From NCBI GenBank assembly GCA_964036045.1, contig OZ038379.1, positions 108,764,025 to 108,828,024 of the forward strand: a stretch of DNA of 64,000 nt, given 5' to 3'. The translations under genes and the position numbers were made by a program. Shown one piece after another: positions 42,711-51,660 of the stretch; the first letter of the stretch is position 1; each line of letters opens with the position of its first letter. This DNA is from Eutreptiella sp. 'Long Island Sound 2002'. Lineage: Eukaryota > Euglenozoa > Euglenophyceae > Eutreptiales > Eutreptiaceae. The notes under the pieces were generated by a model. It did not search any database and was not told where the DNA came from. It saw only the letters and a program-made list of their open reading frames with translations.

Positions 42711-45693
42711 TGAAGCGGTACCCAGAACCCCATGGCTAGGTTAGGGCATACAACCGGTCTCCGGTCCACTAACCCCATGTACGGAAGGCGCCCGTTGACG
42801 CCCGGTGCGAGCCCGGCGGGAGCGTGTTCCGTGCCGTAAAGCCCCGCATCGGCAACCGATGCACCGCCAGCGGAGATTTGTATATCAGAATATCAGGAAT
42901 CAACAGGGTTTCATTTTCATATTGTTTCCGTCAATTTTTATGCTTCCGTTCTGATATTCACTGTTTTGACTGCTGGCGGTTGGATCGCGACTTTACCGTA
43001 ACCGCCAGTTTAACTGTTTATAATGGAAATTTTAACGCAATCCGTCACGAAGGCTCCAAAGCCTTCAGGAACTGCATGGACGCTTCCGCAATTTTCACAT
43101 CTTACACTCGCAACCCTAATCCGAATTTTTCAGGATGGCGAAATCGGATTTTCGACTTCGACATCCCCGCACTTGATTTGACCTCTTTCGATCGGACCCA
43201 CGTGCTTCCCTATGCACGAATCAACTTTCCTTTTATCCTGCCCTCCATTTGTCTTAAAGATATGGGCAAAACAAAGTTGATTCGTGAGGCCACTTGTGAA
43301 GGTCATATCTCATGTTGCTTGCGAGGAATGACAATAAGGAAACGTGGGATGTATTCACAATACTCCCGACGGATTTTAGGAAGCATTATATGCCTTACGT
43401 CTCCACACGTGCGCGCTAGTGTAATGGATCATGGTCAAGAGGGTAGAGTTTGCGTTACAACTCATTGGCCATGATGTTGCGTGCGTTAAGATAACTTTCG
43501 AGTGCAGCGCGCAAGTGTTGGTGTTGCATAGGAACTCTTCTTAAGTTCCTATGAGCGATTGACACAAAGTTATGCCCTTGGAGGGGCATGACATATCGCT
43601 GCGGTAGCTACTTTTTTGGGCAATATGGAGTATGTGCCTTGTGTTGTGTTGCGTGCCCATCTGGCCGGTCCATCGCTCCAAGCCAAACCCGCCAATGGAC
43701 CTCATATTGTGCAAGCCCCTTCCCCATACTCCCTACGATCAATTGCAAGCCTAACCTTCGTGAAGGGAAGCTTGTGTGGCGATCCCGAAGCGATGCGTTG
43801 GGAGCAAGGTGTGTGTTTTGCAATTTTCCATATTTTCATGTGCCCACTTGGGAAGTAGCGCTCGTAACCTTTCAAAGCGCCCCAAGTGGAGCACATATGT
43901 GGAATCGAAGGTTATTGGTGTCAAGTCATTATGTTTAGAAGGATTAGTTGATTGCACGATCCAAGCGGAAGATATTATAATATAATTGTGCACCTTTCAA
44001 GGCACTTTTGTGTATCTTTGTGCCAATTTTGCCGTTTCTGGCCCGTCATGATGTCAAGTGGCGACCGTGTATCTCAACGTTGCGCTCAATTGACATCATG
44101 ACCCAAGTATGTTATGAGGGTACATACTTCGGTCCCCAACATATCTTGGACCCGGCGAATAATTCCTCTTGGGCTTGGCATACCGTGGCCGCCATGTTGG
44201 CGATTTGGGACCATCCCAAATCATGGGCTCACTTGGCGACCCTGCCATACCCAAAACCGGAGGAGTTGGGCGACGCCCAAAAGATATGTTGGACACACAT
44301 GACTTGATACCAATCCTATGGCACACTCCGGTCCGAGTCAGGCGTGTGCCTCATTTGCCCCAACCATGAGTGTGCGCATTTTTGGCCATTTTGAGCAATT
44401 TTCCACTTTTGCTGCCCGCCGTGCACCATGTTCTAACCTTCGTGCACGCCGGACGCTTGGACCAATGGACCATATATGATGTGGGTGATATGAATATTGG
44501 TCCCCATGGTTCACACACCAGGTGGGCGAAGCGGAGCAACCTTCGTTAAGGCGCTAGCCCAAAATGCATGTGGACAATTTTGCCATTTTGGCATTTGTGG
44601 ACCCAATTGGGATCGTCACCACGCCCAGTGGCATAGAGATCTCTGGGGGCCAAGGGCATGGGAGTCTCTGTCGGACTCCTGGTGGATCGCGTATGGAATG
44701 GCGGATCGGATCTCCAAGCGGGCGTGGAGATATACTATTGGGAGCACCCCAAATTTTGGCTCATTTCAGGCAGCCAAAATGACCCCATTTTGGGACCCCA
44801 ATTTCCCCCTAACGTGTGGTCAATTGGTGGCCCCATTTCTCTAAGCCCACAGGGAGCCCGGACCGAATTTCAGTTTTTACACTCAGATGGAAGTCCTAGG
44901 TCCCGCCTCCTACCCTGTGAGCCATTGGCCTTGCCCGGGCCGGGCGAGCCACGCGTGGAGATGAGGCCAAGTTTGGTGATTTTGGCATCATGACCCCACT
45001 TGACGAATCTGGGTTGCCCTGATGCCGGGACCTCAGAGGAAACCAAGTTGGGTGAGGGCTCCAGGGAGTTGGTACTCGAAGGGCATAGGGTCAGTTGCCT
45101 CGTCCCTACCTCTGGCGGGTCCATACGAGGGGTCAATTATGGGAATTCTGGAGCTAATATCAGTTTGGGCTGAAACAGCCTATTTTCAGCTACCAACTCC
45201 TGAGGGATTCTGGCGGGGCCATATCTGTGGCTCAGAGGGGAGTTGGGACCTGCCGTTAGGGGAGCATGAGGAGCTACTGTCGCTTCGCCTTGGGGCTGCT
45301 TGGTTCCCAGGAACTCGCCTGTGGCTGGGCGAGACATCTCTCCCATTGGCAGGGTTTCAGGGTCCGGACTGAGCAGGGCATGGGTTGTGTTTGAGCCCCC
45401 GCCCCCACCAGCCACTGAGAGGGTCGGACCTGGGATTGGGATACAAGTTAGGATAGAGTGTCTATTGTCCTGTGATGCCCTTACCCCAGTCCAGTCTTAA
45501 CCCCATGTGTACATATCCTGATGTGTTGCTGTACATACTTTCGTTCTCTTGTTGCAGGGTGGCAAGGATCCTGAAACGCTTTGTCACATGACATGAGCGC
45601 ATTGATGCCCCTGTGAGCGTAGTGCTTTGCCTGCCTGCTCACTTGTGCGTGTCCACCGCAGCGTCCCGTGGCCGGCCCCCCACGGGAACGCGT
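42711..45693 (+). repeat. 5' LTR, ~2.98 kb
   Basis: Begins TGAAGCGGTACCCAG and ends GGGAACGCGT. It matches the 3' LTR end to end. It holds TATA-like sequences (for example TATTATAATATAATTG near 43974) and a 216-codon frame (42824-43474) conserved in both LTRs. It is unusually long for a chromovirus. The 3' terminus is not the usual CA. Confidence 0.95.
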
Positions 45694-45707
45694 GAAAAGC
45701 GTTTCAC
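45692..45707 (+). promoter_or_regulatory. Hairpin at LTR/leader junction, primer-binding region
   Basis: GTGAAA-AGCG-TTTCAC straddles the 3' end of the 5' LTR, where the primer-binding site should start. I could not match the site to a specific tRNA by eye. The hairpin may be structural or part of a self-priming scheme (speculative). Confidence 0.4.
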
Positions 45708-45771
45708 CGCCGCGGGGTTACCCAGCCCTCGCGTGCCACTCGGGGCCACCAACCCCGAGCATCGCGGCACA

Positions 45772-45835
45772 GCTCGCAGCTCGCAACGCAGCGCAGCGGC
45801 TCGCAGCGCAGCGCAGCGGGTCGCAGCGCCACCCA
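45772..45835 (+). repeat. GCAGC-rich short repeats in the leader
   Basis: Imperfect repeats of CTCGCAGCGCAGCGCAGCGG in the untranslated leader between the LTR and gag. Confidence 0.7.
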
Positions 45836-46111
45836 GCGACAGCGCCGAGGTCGTCACGGATCCAGCAGCGCCGTCCAGAGCATCGCCCTGACCGCGCCGT
45901 GAAGGAAGTGGACTGACCAGGACTCCTGCATCAGCGAGTCCCATCGGCCGACCAGCAAGGCCGCGTCAACCACCTCCACAACCACCGGCTGACCAGCACC
46001 AGCCGCACACCCAATCCAGTGCTGCAGCACCCGCCTCAACAACCACCACCAGTTCGTTGAGTTGAACGAGTGCACATCAAGGACCTCAAGACCAACTACG
46101 CCCCCGCTGCC

Positions 46112-49100
46112 ATGGTGAATTGGCAAGAAGCGGGCAGGACGTGGCCGCGGCCCCACCCCCATGCAGCGCGCCTACTGCGTGGGTTGGTTTGGGACCAGCA
46201 CTACCGCCACAGCCACCCCCAGTGCGAAGGCGGCATACCCGGGAGCTTCGAGCTCCGCACGGACATCGCCCCCGACCGCCTGCAGGCCGTGGAGGACTGG
46301 CTGCGGGTGGAAAGGTTTGCCTTCCGCTTCCAGCAGAGGCGGTGGAGGACCTGGACCCGGCCGGACAGGCCCAGCGAACGGCTGCGCCCCGACTGGATCG
46401 AGGAGGACGAGACCCCCAACCAGTACCCGTCGGGGGCCTCGATCAACGTCTCCATGTGGGACATGATCGAGAAGAGCTTCCCGGAACCGGGGAGCGAGCG
46501 CAGGCTGCAGGGCAGCAGCAGTGCGTCTCCGGGGAAGGAGAGGCGGTCCGCCGGGGACAGGAAGCGGGACCGGAAGTGGCGGGAGTACCAGGAGTCCCTG
46601 GCCGCCGAAGCCGCCCAAGACGCCAAGGGCGGAACCCCAGCCCCCAGTCCCCAACGGGCCAATGGCGGTCACCAGCCCGGCTCCACCACCCTTGGCGACT
46701 ACATCCAAGTCGCCAAGCAGACCAAGGCCAAGCCCCGTCCGCTGCTCCTGAGGCTCCAGCAGCCCCCAGCAGGCCCCAGCAGCGACGTGGAGTCGGCCCA
46801 CCGCGGGAGGATGCCGGCCGACCAGGCCAGCTCCAGCAGCAGCGCCGCTCCCGCCCAAAGGGACATTCGGGTTGCCCGGCAACGGGCCACGCAGCGGAAC
46901 GCTGCCGTGGAGGGCGCTGTCGGCATCGCCCATGAGGAGGCCACCGAGTGGGGCAGAAACATGGACTACCACGCCTCGAAAGTGGCAGCCATTGCGGCCG
47001 GTCTCACGGCTGCGGCCGCCCATGAGGCAGTGGCTGCCCGGATCAGGGCAACCGACCAGGAAGCCCGCCGGACGCAGGAGGCCATTGCCTGCAGGGAGGC
47101 CGAGGTGAAGGCGCTGGAAGAGGCGCTTGCCAGAGAGAGGGCAAAGAAGGAGGCGGAGGAAAGGGCCCACGCCGATGCGACGGCAAAGGCCCAGGCAGAC
47201 GCCGCCAAGAAGGACGCCATCGAGGCCGCGCGACGGAAGGTCGCTGAGGAGAAGGCCAAGACGGAGGCGGAGCTGGCGGCGTTGGAAGCGCAGATGGTGC
47301 GGCTGCAGCAGGCCCGGGAAGCCGAGGCGGCTCGTGCTCGGGAGGAAGCCGAAGTGCGGGCTGCCGCAGCCACTTCCGCCGCAATGGAGGAGGCAGAGGC
47401 CAAACTCCGCCGCGAGACTCCCCCGGGAGGATCACGAGTGGAGACCCTTCGAAAGCTTTTCGAAGGGGACGCCTCCTCCAGGATGACGCTGGACGAGGCC
47501 GACACGGGCAGCAGTGGAAGCAGTGGCCCCACCGCCTACCGACGAAGGAAGGGTAAGGGGAAGACCCCCGAGAGGCCACGAAGGCCAGCGGGCGGACACC
47601 CCCACGACAGTGATCCCTTCTTCACCGCCAGCGACGGGGACGAACGAGGCCGCCGACATCGCCAAGTGGTGGCTTGGACGGGCGGAGGAGGCGGAGACGT
47701 CCCCATGGAACCGGAAGGTGAGGATGCGGATCTTCCTCCTCCCTACCGGAGCTCGGAGTCCGCCGAGACCGAGACGCCCAGGTGGGGCGACATGGACGAG
47801 GATGACGACATGGACTTCGGCATCACGAAGAAGTGCCCACCCTCGGACCCACCGAGGCGACCCGGCGGAGACCCACCGGGACCCCCTGGCGGAGGACCAT
47901 CAGGACCCCCTGGAGGACGCCCACCAAGTGGACCCCCTGGGGGCGGACCACCGGGCGGGGGAGGACCCCCTGGACCGCACGGACCCGGCGGAGGCCCTCC
48001 TGGAGGACCCCCTGGGGACCCCGACGACCCACCAGGGAACGGCGACCCGGATACCACCTGGCGGTGGATTGTCTACCTCCGCAGGAGAGTCCAGTTGCTC
48101 GAGCTGGACGTAGACATGGGCAAGGGCGAGATGGCTCGCATCTCCAGGGTCGCCGCGCGCGCGCAGACAGAGCTGGACATCGCCAGGGCCGAGATCAGCG
48201 GGCTGAACACGGTCATCAGCGGCCTGCAGCAGAGGCTGGACGCGCTGGAGGCCCGTGGGAGCGTCGGCAGCGACCACCCACCCCTGGAGTCTCGCTCGTC
48301 GGACGACAGCTGGGGACCCGGACCAGGTCCAGGCAGACCCCACGCCCCCGGCGGAGCCCCCAGGAGTCGCCCCGGCGCCAGCGCCCCCTCTCCCACCGCC
48401 CCCTCTCACCACAGCGCGGGCCGCCGCAACGAGCGCGTGCCACCCGGCAGTGGCAGTGAGGATTGGCGCGATGAGTGGCTCAGCTCGGGCTACCACAACC
48501 GCCGTGCTCCACCGCGGACGCCTGTACGCCCCCGACGCCCGGCACCAGCCCCGGTGCCAATCCCAATGGCTGGAGGACGTTATGGTGGACTCAGGGATGA
48601 GGTCCCCAGAGGAGACGTGGAGTGGGATGTCGGCGAAGGTGAGGACCTGGACCTGGACCTGGAGGGGTTTGACATCAGCCCGCCGCGTGGTGTACGACGG
48701 GAGGCCGCTGAACGCAGCCGCCGGCGCCGTGATGAGGATGCGTACATGGAAGAAGTACGGCGTGAACACTTTGGTTCAGCGTACATAGAGGAACCGCGGC
48801 GTAGCCACAGGGGTTCCATGGAGGAGATGGACGTGGCGGCCGTGGGAGTCCGTGGGCGAGGCCGATGGGAACCTCGGTCGAACTCACGGCCGGCGTTCAT
48901 GGTCTCTAAGGCCGCGGATGCCGCCGTGTGGGAAGACTTGAAGGACATCAAGCCCCCTATGTACGATGGCAACCCCCTCAACCTCGACCGCTTCTTGGAG
49001 AAGCTGGACGATTGGGGGCTGACCGTCACTGAAGACATGCCTCACGCGGATGCGGAGAGATATGTCTTCAGACGGTTCAGGTACCGCCTGCCGGAAGTGC

Positions 49101-50380
49101 TCGGAGAGCTATACTTCATGGCGACCAAGGAGGGGAAGATCAAGACCCTCAAGGAAGCCAAGAAGTGGCTCAACGAGCAGGAGCGGGTGGACGCTCCGCA
49201 GGTGGCTGCCAAGCGGTGGAAGTCCATCAAGCTTGAGCATGATGGACGGGAGATCCGCCTGCGGGATTGGCGGGACTTCCGAGGGAAATACACCCTCCAC
49301 CGCCGCAACTTGGAGGATTGGAACGAGGGTGACGAGCAGGCTCGCCTGCTCTCCATGCTGCCGGAAGCATGGATCAAGAGGGTCACCAAGGAGGAATCCA
49401 AGCAGGCCAAGTCCAACCACACGGTCAAGATGATGCTCCCCAAGGAGTATCATACGAACCTGGTGGCTTGGGCGAAGAAGAACGTGGCCCGGGATGTCAA
49501 ACGGCACTCCCTGCGGAACGCTCTCCTCATCACCGTCTCGGGCGATCGCGAGAAGACCGCGATGTGGCGCCTTGACGAGTGTGAGTTGAGCGGCCAGACC
49601 ATCCGTCTGCAGGCCATCCCGGCGCGGATGAGCTGCGACGAGATCCTGGAGTGGGTTGGCGAGGAAGTACTCAAGGAGTACCGAAACCTCCACCACACTC
49701 GCGGGTTGACACCCGGCGACCGCGACGTCAACTACGTTGGCGAGGGAGCTGGCGGGGAAGCTGCCATGGACCCAGCGGGAGCCGGCGGCGACGAGACTCT
49801 CGTCGACGATGACGACGACGATAAGCCCGCCGAAGTGGCTGTGTGTGCCTTCGTGGCCAAGAACCTGAGCGCGGGGAGCAAGCCGGGAAACTGGAAGCCC
49901 CTGCAGCAGGGTTGGAGGAAGCAGGAGAAAAGGGACCCTCGCCGCATTGGCGACCCTCCGCTGTCCTTTGGGGAGTTCATACGAGCTCACCCTCAGGGCT
50001 GTTTCGTGTGTTATGGGAGGAAGCGAGGCTTCAACCATGACCACCGAACATGCCCCGTCCACAAGGCCGACACGGAGGCTTACAAGAAGGCGCAAGGGTC
50101 GAAGAAGCGTGCGCCCGCGGGTATCCGGGAAGCCAAGGTGGAGTTGGACAGGGACGAGCTCTCCAAGCTGGCGTCGCAGGGGACCGAGTTGGCCAAGGAG
50201 ATCCAGGAGATCAAGCGGAACTGGGTCCCCAGGTCGGACAACAAGAACAAGGAGGACAACCAGAACAACCAGAACAAGGACAAGGACAAGAAGCCTACTC
50301 GCAGCGAAAGAAGGAAGAAGGGCATCAACGAGGTTGATGCGGAGGAGAACACCCCTTCTTCCACAACCGACGCCCCCTAG
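46112..50380 (+). CDS. gag: Chromovirus Gag, unusually long (~1,422 aa)
   Basis: Structural polyprotein that would coat the RNA in cytoplasmic particles. The first in-frame ATG is at 46112 in a good Kozak-like context (CTGCCATGG). The frame is open slightly upstream but without ATG. Regions from the ATG: N-terminal globular part (1-130); a long Ala/Glu/Arg/Lys coiled coil (about 300-435); Lys/Arg- and Asp/Glu-rich linker with L-P-P-P-Y (P542-Y545); G-P-P-rich collagen-like tract (about 578-643); second coiled coil (about 650-717); Arg/Pro/Ser/Gly-rich linker; capsid-like gag domain (about 930-1200); zinc finger C-x2-C-x8-H-x4-C (about 1297-1315); and a Lys/Asn-rich tail. Chromovirus Gags are usually several hundred residues, so this is three-fold or more longer. 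It ends at TAG, followed by open frame into PR. Confidence 0.9.
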   Translation: MVNWQEAGRTWPRPHPHAARLLRGLVWDQHYRHSHPQCEGGIPGSFELRTDIAPDRLQAVEDWLRVERFAFRFQQRRWRTWTRPDRPSERLRPDWIEEDETPNQYPSGASINVSMWDMIEKSFPEPGSERRLQGSSSASPGKERRSAGDRKRDRKWREYQESLAAEAAQDAKGGTPAPSPQRANGGHQPGSTTLGDYIQVAKQTKAKPRPLLLRLQQPPAGPSSDVESAHRGRMPADQASSSSSAAPAQRDIRVARQRATQRNAAVEGAVGIAHEEATEWGRNMDYHASKVAAIAAGLTAAAAHEAVAARIRATDQEARRTQEAIACREAEVKALEEALARERAKKEAEERAHADATAKAQADAAKKDAIEAARRKVAEEKAKTEAELAALEAQMVRLQQAREAEAARAREEAEVRAAAATSAAMEEAEAKLRRETPPGGSRVETLRKLFEGDASSRMTLDEADTGSSGSSGPTAYRRRKGKGKTPERPRRPAGGHPHDSDPFFTASDGDERGRRHRQVVAWTGGGGGDVPMEPEGEDADLPPPYRSSESAETETPRWGDMDEDDDMDFGITKKCPPSDPPRRPGGDPPGPPGGGPSGPPGGRPPSGPPGGGPPGGGGPPGPHGPGGGPPGGPPGDPDDPPGNGDPDTTWRWIVYLRRRVQLLELDVDMGKGEMARISRVAARAQTELDIARAEISGLNTVISGLQQRLDALEARGSVGSDHPPLESRSSDDSWGPGPGPGRPHAPGGAPRSRPGASAPSPTAPSHHSAGRRNERVPPGSGSEDWRDEWLSSGYHNRRAPPRTPVRPRRPAPAPVPIPMAGGRYGGLRDEVPRGDVEWDVGEGEDLDLDLEGFDISPPRGVRREAAERSRRRRDEDAYMEEVRREHFGSAYIEEPRRSHRGSMEEMDVAAVGVRGRGRWEPRSNSRPAFMVSKAADAAVWEDLKDIKPPMYDGNPLNLDRFLEKLDDWGLTVTEDMPHADAERYVFRRFRYRLPEVLGELYFMATKEGKIKTLKEAKKWLNEQERVDAPQVAAKRWKSIKLEHDGREIRLRDWRDFRGKYTLHRRNLEDWNEGDEQARLLSMLPEAWIKRVTKEESKQAKSNHTVKMMLPKEYHTNLVAWAKKNVARDVKRHSLRNALLITVSGDREKTAMWRLDECELSGQTIRLQAIPARMSCDEILEWVGEEVLKEYRNLHHTRGLTPGDRDVNYVGEGAGGEAAMDPAGAGGDETLVDDDDDDKPAEVAVCAFVAKNLSAGSKPGNWKPLQQGWRKQEKRDPRRIGDPPLSFGEFIRAHPQGCFVCYGRKRGFNHDHRTCPVHKADTEAYKKAQGSKKRAPAGIREAKVELDRDELSKLASQGTELAKEIQEIKRNWVPRSDNKNKEDNQNNQNKDKDKKPTRSERRKKGINEVDAEENTPSSTTDAP

Positions 50381-50413
50381 CGGAGCCCCTGCAGCCAAGG
50401 GCCCCAGCTAGGG
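50375..50413 (+). promoter_or_regulatory. Inverted repeat enclosing the gag TAG stop; possible readthrough element
   Basis: CCCTAGC (50375-50381, containing the stop) is a perfect inverted match to GCTAGGG (50407-50413). GCCC (50385-50388) and GGGC (50399-50402) nest inside. The stop is followed by CGG, and C at +4 favours suppression in eukaryotes. Whether it folds in vivo is unknown. Confidence 0.35.
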
Positions 50414-51451
50414 CGGTCGCAGGATGGTGACGTGGGAAGCGCCGAACCATCCCAGTCGGGATTCGATAAACACAAGGGGACTGCCGCAGGGGGAAGGCCC
50501 GGTCTGGCGCCCAGTCGCGGAGGCGGGGTGAGGGCAAGTGAAGGCACGAACCCTTGCACCCGTCCGTCCTTCGCGACCAAGAATGTGTTTGATGTACTAC
50601 AAGATCTTTCCGAGAGTATCAGAGGATCACCCGGACCGCAGCTGGATGCTGCAGATGGGCAGCCTGAGCCCATTGTCCACGACCTGCACCAGTCGCTTGT
50701 TGAGCTTCTGGAACGGCCGGAGATCCTGAGTTTGCACGCCGTGCGCCGTGTCGGTCGCGTGCGGCAGTTGCATCTTAAGGTCCGTGCCTTATGCGGGGAA
50801 GTGGAAAAGGTTTTCGACGTGTTGGTCGACACGGGAGCTCAAGTCAGCTTGGTCAAGGCTGGCCTGCTTCCGCCAGAGTGTCTTACCGACAGTCGGAAAC
50901 CTGTCAGGCTGAAGGTGGCGAACGGCCAGTACATGGTGGAAGGCACGAAGGAAGCGGCCATTGGGCTGCAGTTCGTGAACCATCGTGAGCTGAGCCGCCC
51001 AGACCTCGGCAAGGAAATCCTCCTGCACGGTCGCTTCTACGAGGCCGAGATGGACTGGGACATGATCGTCGGGTACGACTTCATGATGGAGACGGACTCC
51101 GGCGTTCTTCCGGCCCAGGCCTCCATGACCCTGTACCAGGACGACCAACTCTCGTGGCTTTCGTCACCTGAGCACCATGTGGAATGCCAATGGATCCACC
51201 CCAAACGCAATCAGCTCGAAGTGGCCGCGCTGGACACTGAGCCAACTCGTCCTGCAAACGAGGAGTACGGCGTAAGGCCGGAAGTGGCGAGCCGAGTTGT
51301 CGGGGACTTGGGAGCTTCGGATCTGACCCTGGATGCGTTCTCTTCAGGAACCTCCGCCCATCTTCGGGTGTGTGAGAAGTACTGGAGCGCACAGGACTCC
51401 GCGTGGAGGAAGCACTGGGGTCCGCATCAGGGATTGATGTGGATCCATTGA
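50381..51451 (+). CDS. Protease-containing ORF in frame after gag TAG
   Basis: Open from the codon after the gag TAG to TGA at 51449-51451, same phase as gag. It has no ATG upstream of the protease active site (the first one encodes a Met in QYMVEG, past D-T-G), so expression needs suppression of the TAG or some other fusion. Domains: ~110-residue linker, then retropepsin with V-L-V-D-T-G-A-Q-V-S-L (DTG at 50828-50836) and D-M-I-V-G-Y-D-F-M (about 51058-51084). After the protease the frame enters a Dam-like domain (L-T-L-D-A-F-S-S-G ... W-R-K-H-W-G ... M-W-I-H) and meets TGA inside it. Retropepsin would process Gag-Pol in the particle. Confidence 0.85.
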   Translation, partial: RSPCSQGPQLGRSQDGDVGSAEPSQSGFDKHKGTAAGGRPGLAPSRGGGVRASEGTNPCTRPSFATKNVFDVLQDLSESIRGSPGPQLDAADGQPEPIVHDLHQSLVELLERPEILSLHAVRRVGRVRQLHLKVRALCGEVEKVFDVLVDTGAQVSLVKAGLLPPECLTDSRKPVRLKVANGQYMVEGTKEAAIGLQFVNHRELSRPDLGKEILLHGRFYEAEMDWDMIVGYDFMMETDSGVLPAQASMTLYQDDQLSWLSSPEHHVECQWIHPKRNQLEVAALDTEPTRPANEEYGVRPEVASRVVGDLGASDLTLDAFSSGTSAHLRVCEKYWSAQDSAWRKHWGPHQGLMWIH

Positions 51452-51660
51452 CCCCGTTGGGACATTCCAGGAGCGATAGCGAAGATTCGCAAGGACCGCT
51501 CCAAGGCAGTGCTGGTTGTTCCTATGGGATGCACCGAGGAGGAAAGTACCCGACATTGGGTAGCCTCATTGACCAACATGACCTTAAACAAGGTCGTCCT
51601 ACCGGCTGGAGAGAGTGTCTATCAGGACGCTAAGGGACAGCCCATGCCACCCCAGAGATG
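51300..51660 (+). other. Dam-like domain spanning the in-frame TGA
   Basis: L-D-A-F-S-S (about 51330) and W-I-H lie before the TGA. P-R-W-D-I-P, A-V-L-V-V-P-M-G, S-T-R-H-W-V-A-S-L and L-P-A-G-E-S-V-Y lie after it, in the same frame. The order corresponds to Dam-type adenine-N6-methyltransferases, with the stop at the position of catalytic motif IV (N/D-P-P-F/Y/W), here H-stop-P-R-W. The key Asn/Asp-Pro-Pro is therefore not intact and catalysis is doubtful. The fold may serve another role. Confidence 0.5.

Noticed and set aside
42824-43474. 216-codon ORF present in both LTRs (also 56972-57622)
   Set aside because: Between the copies I count about eight amino-acid changes against about three silent ones, and there is no recognisable domain. 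That is not the pattern of a protein under purifying selection. It is most likely a chance frame in the LTR.
46120-48459. Long frames overlapping gag in other phases on both strands
   Set aside because: Shadows of the GC-rich gag coding frame. They have Arg/Pro-rich composition and lack motifs.
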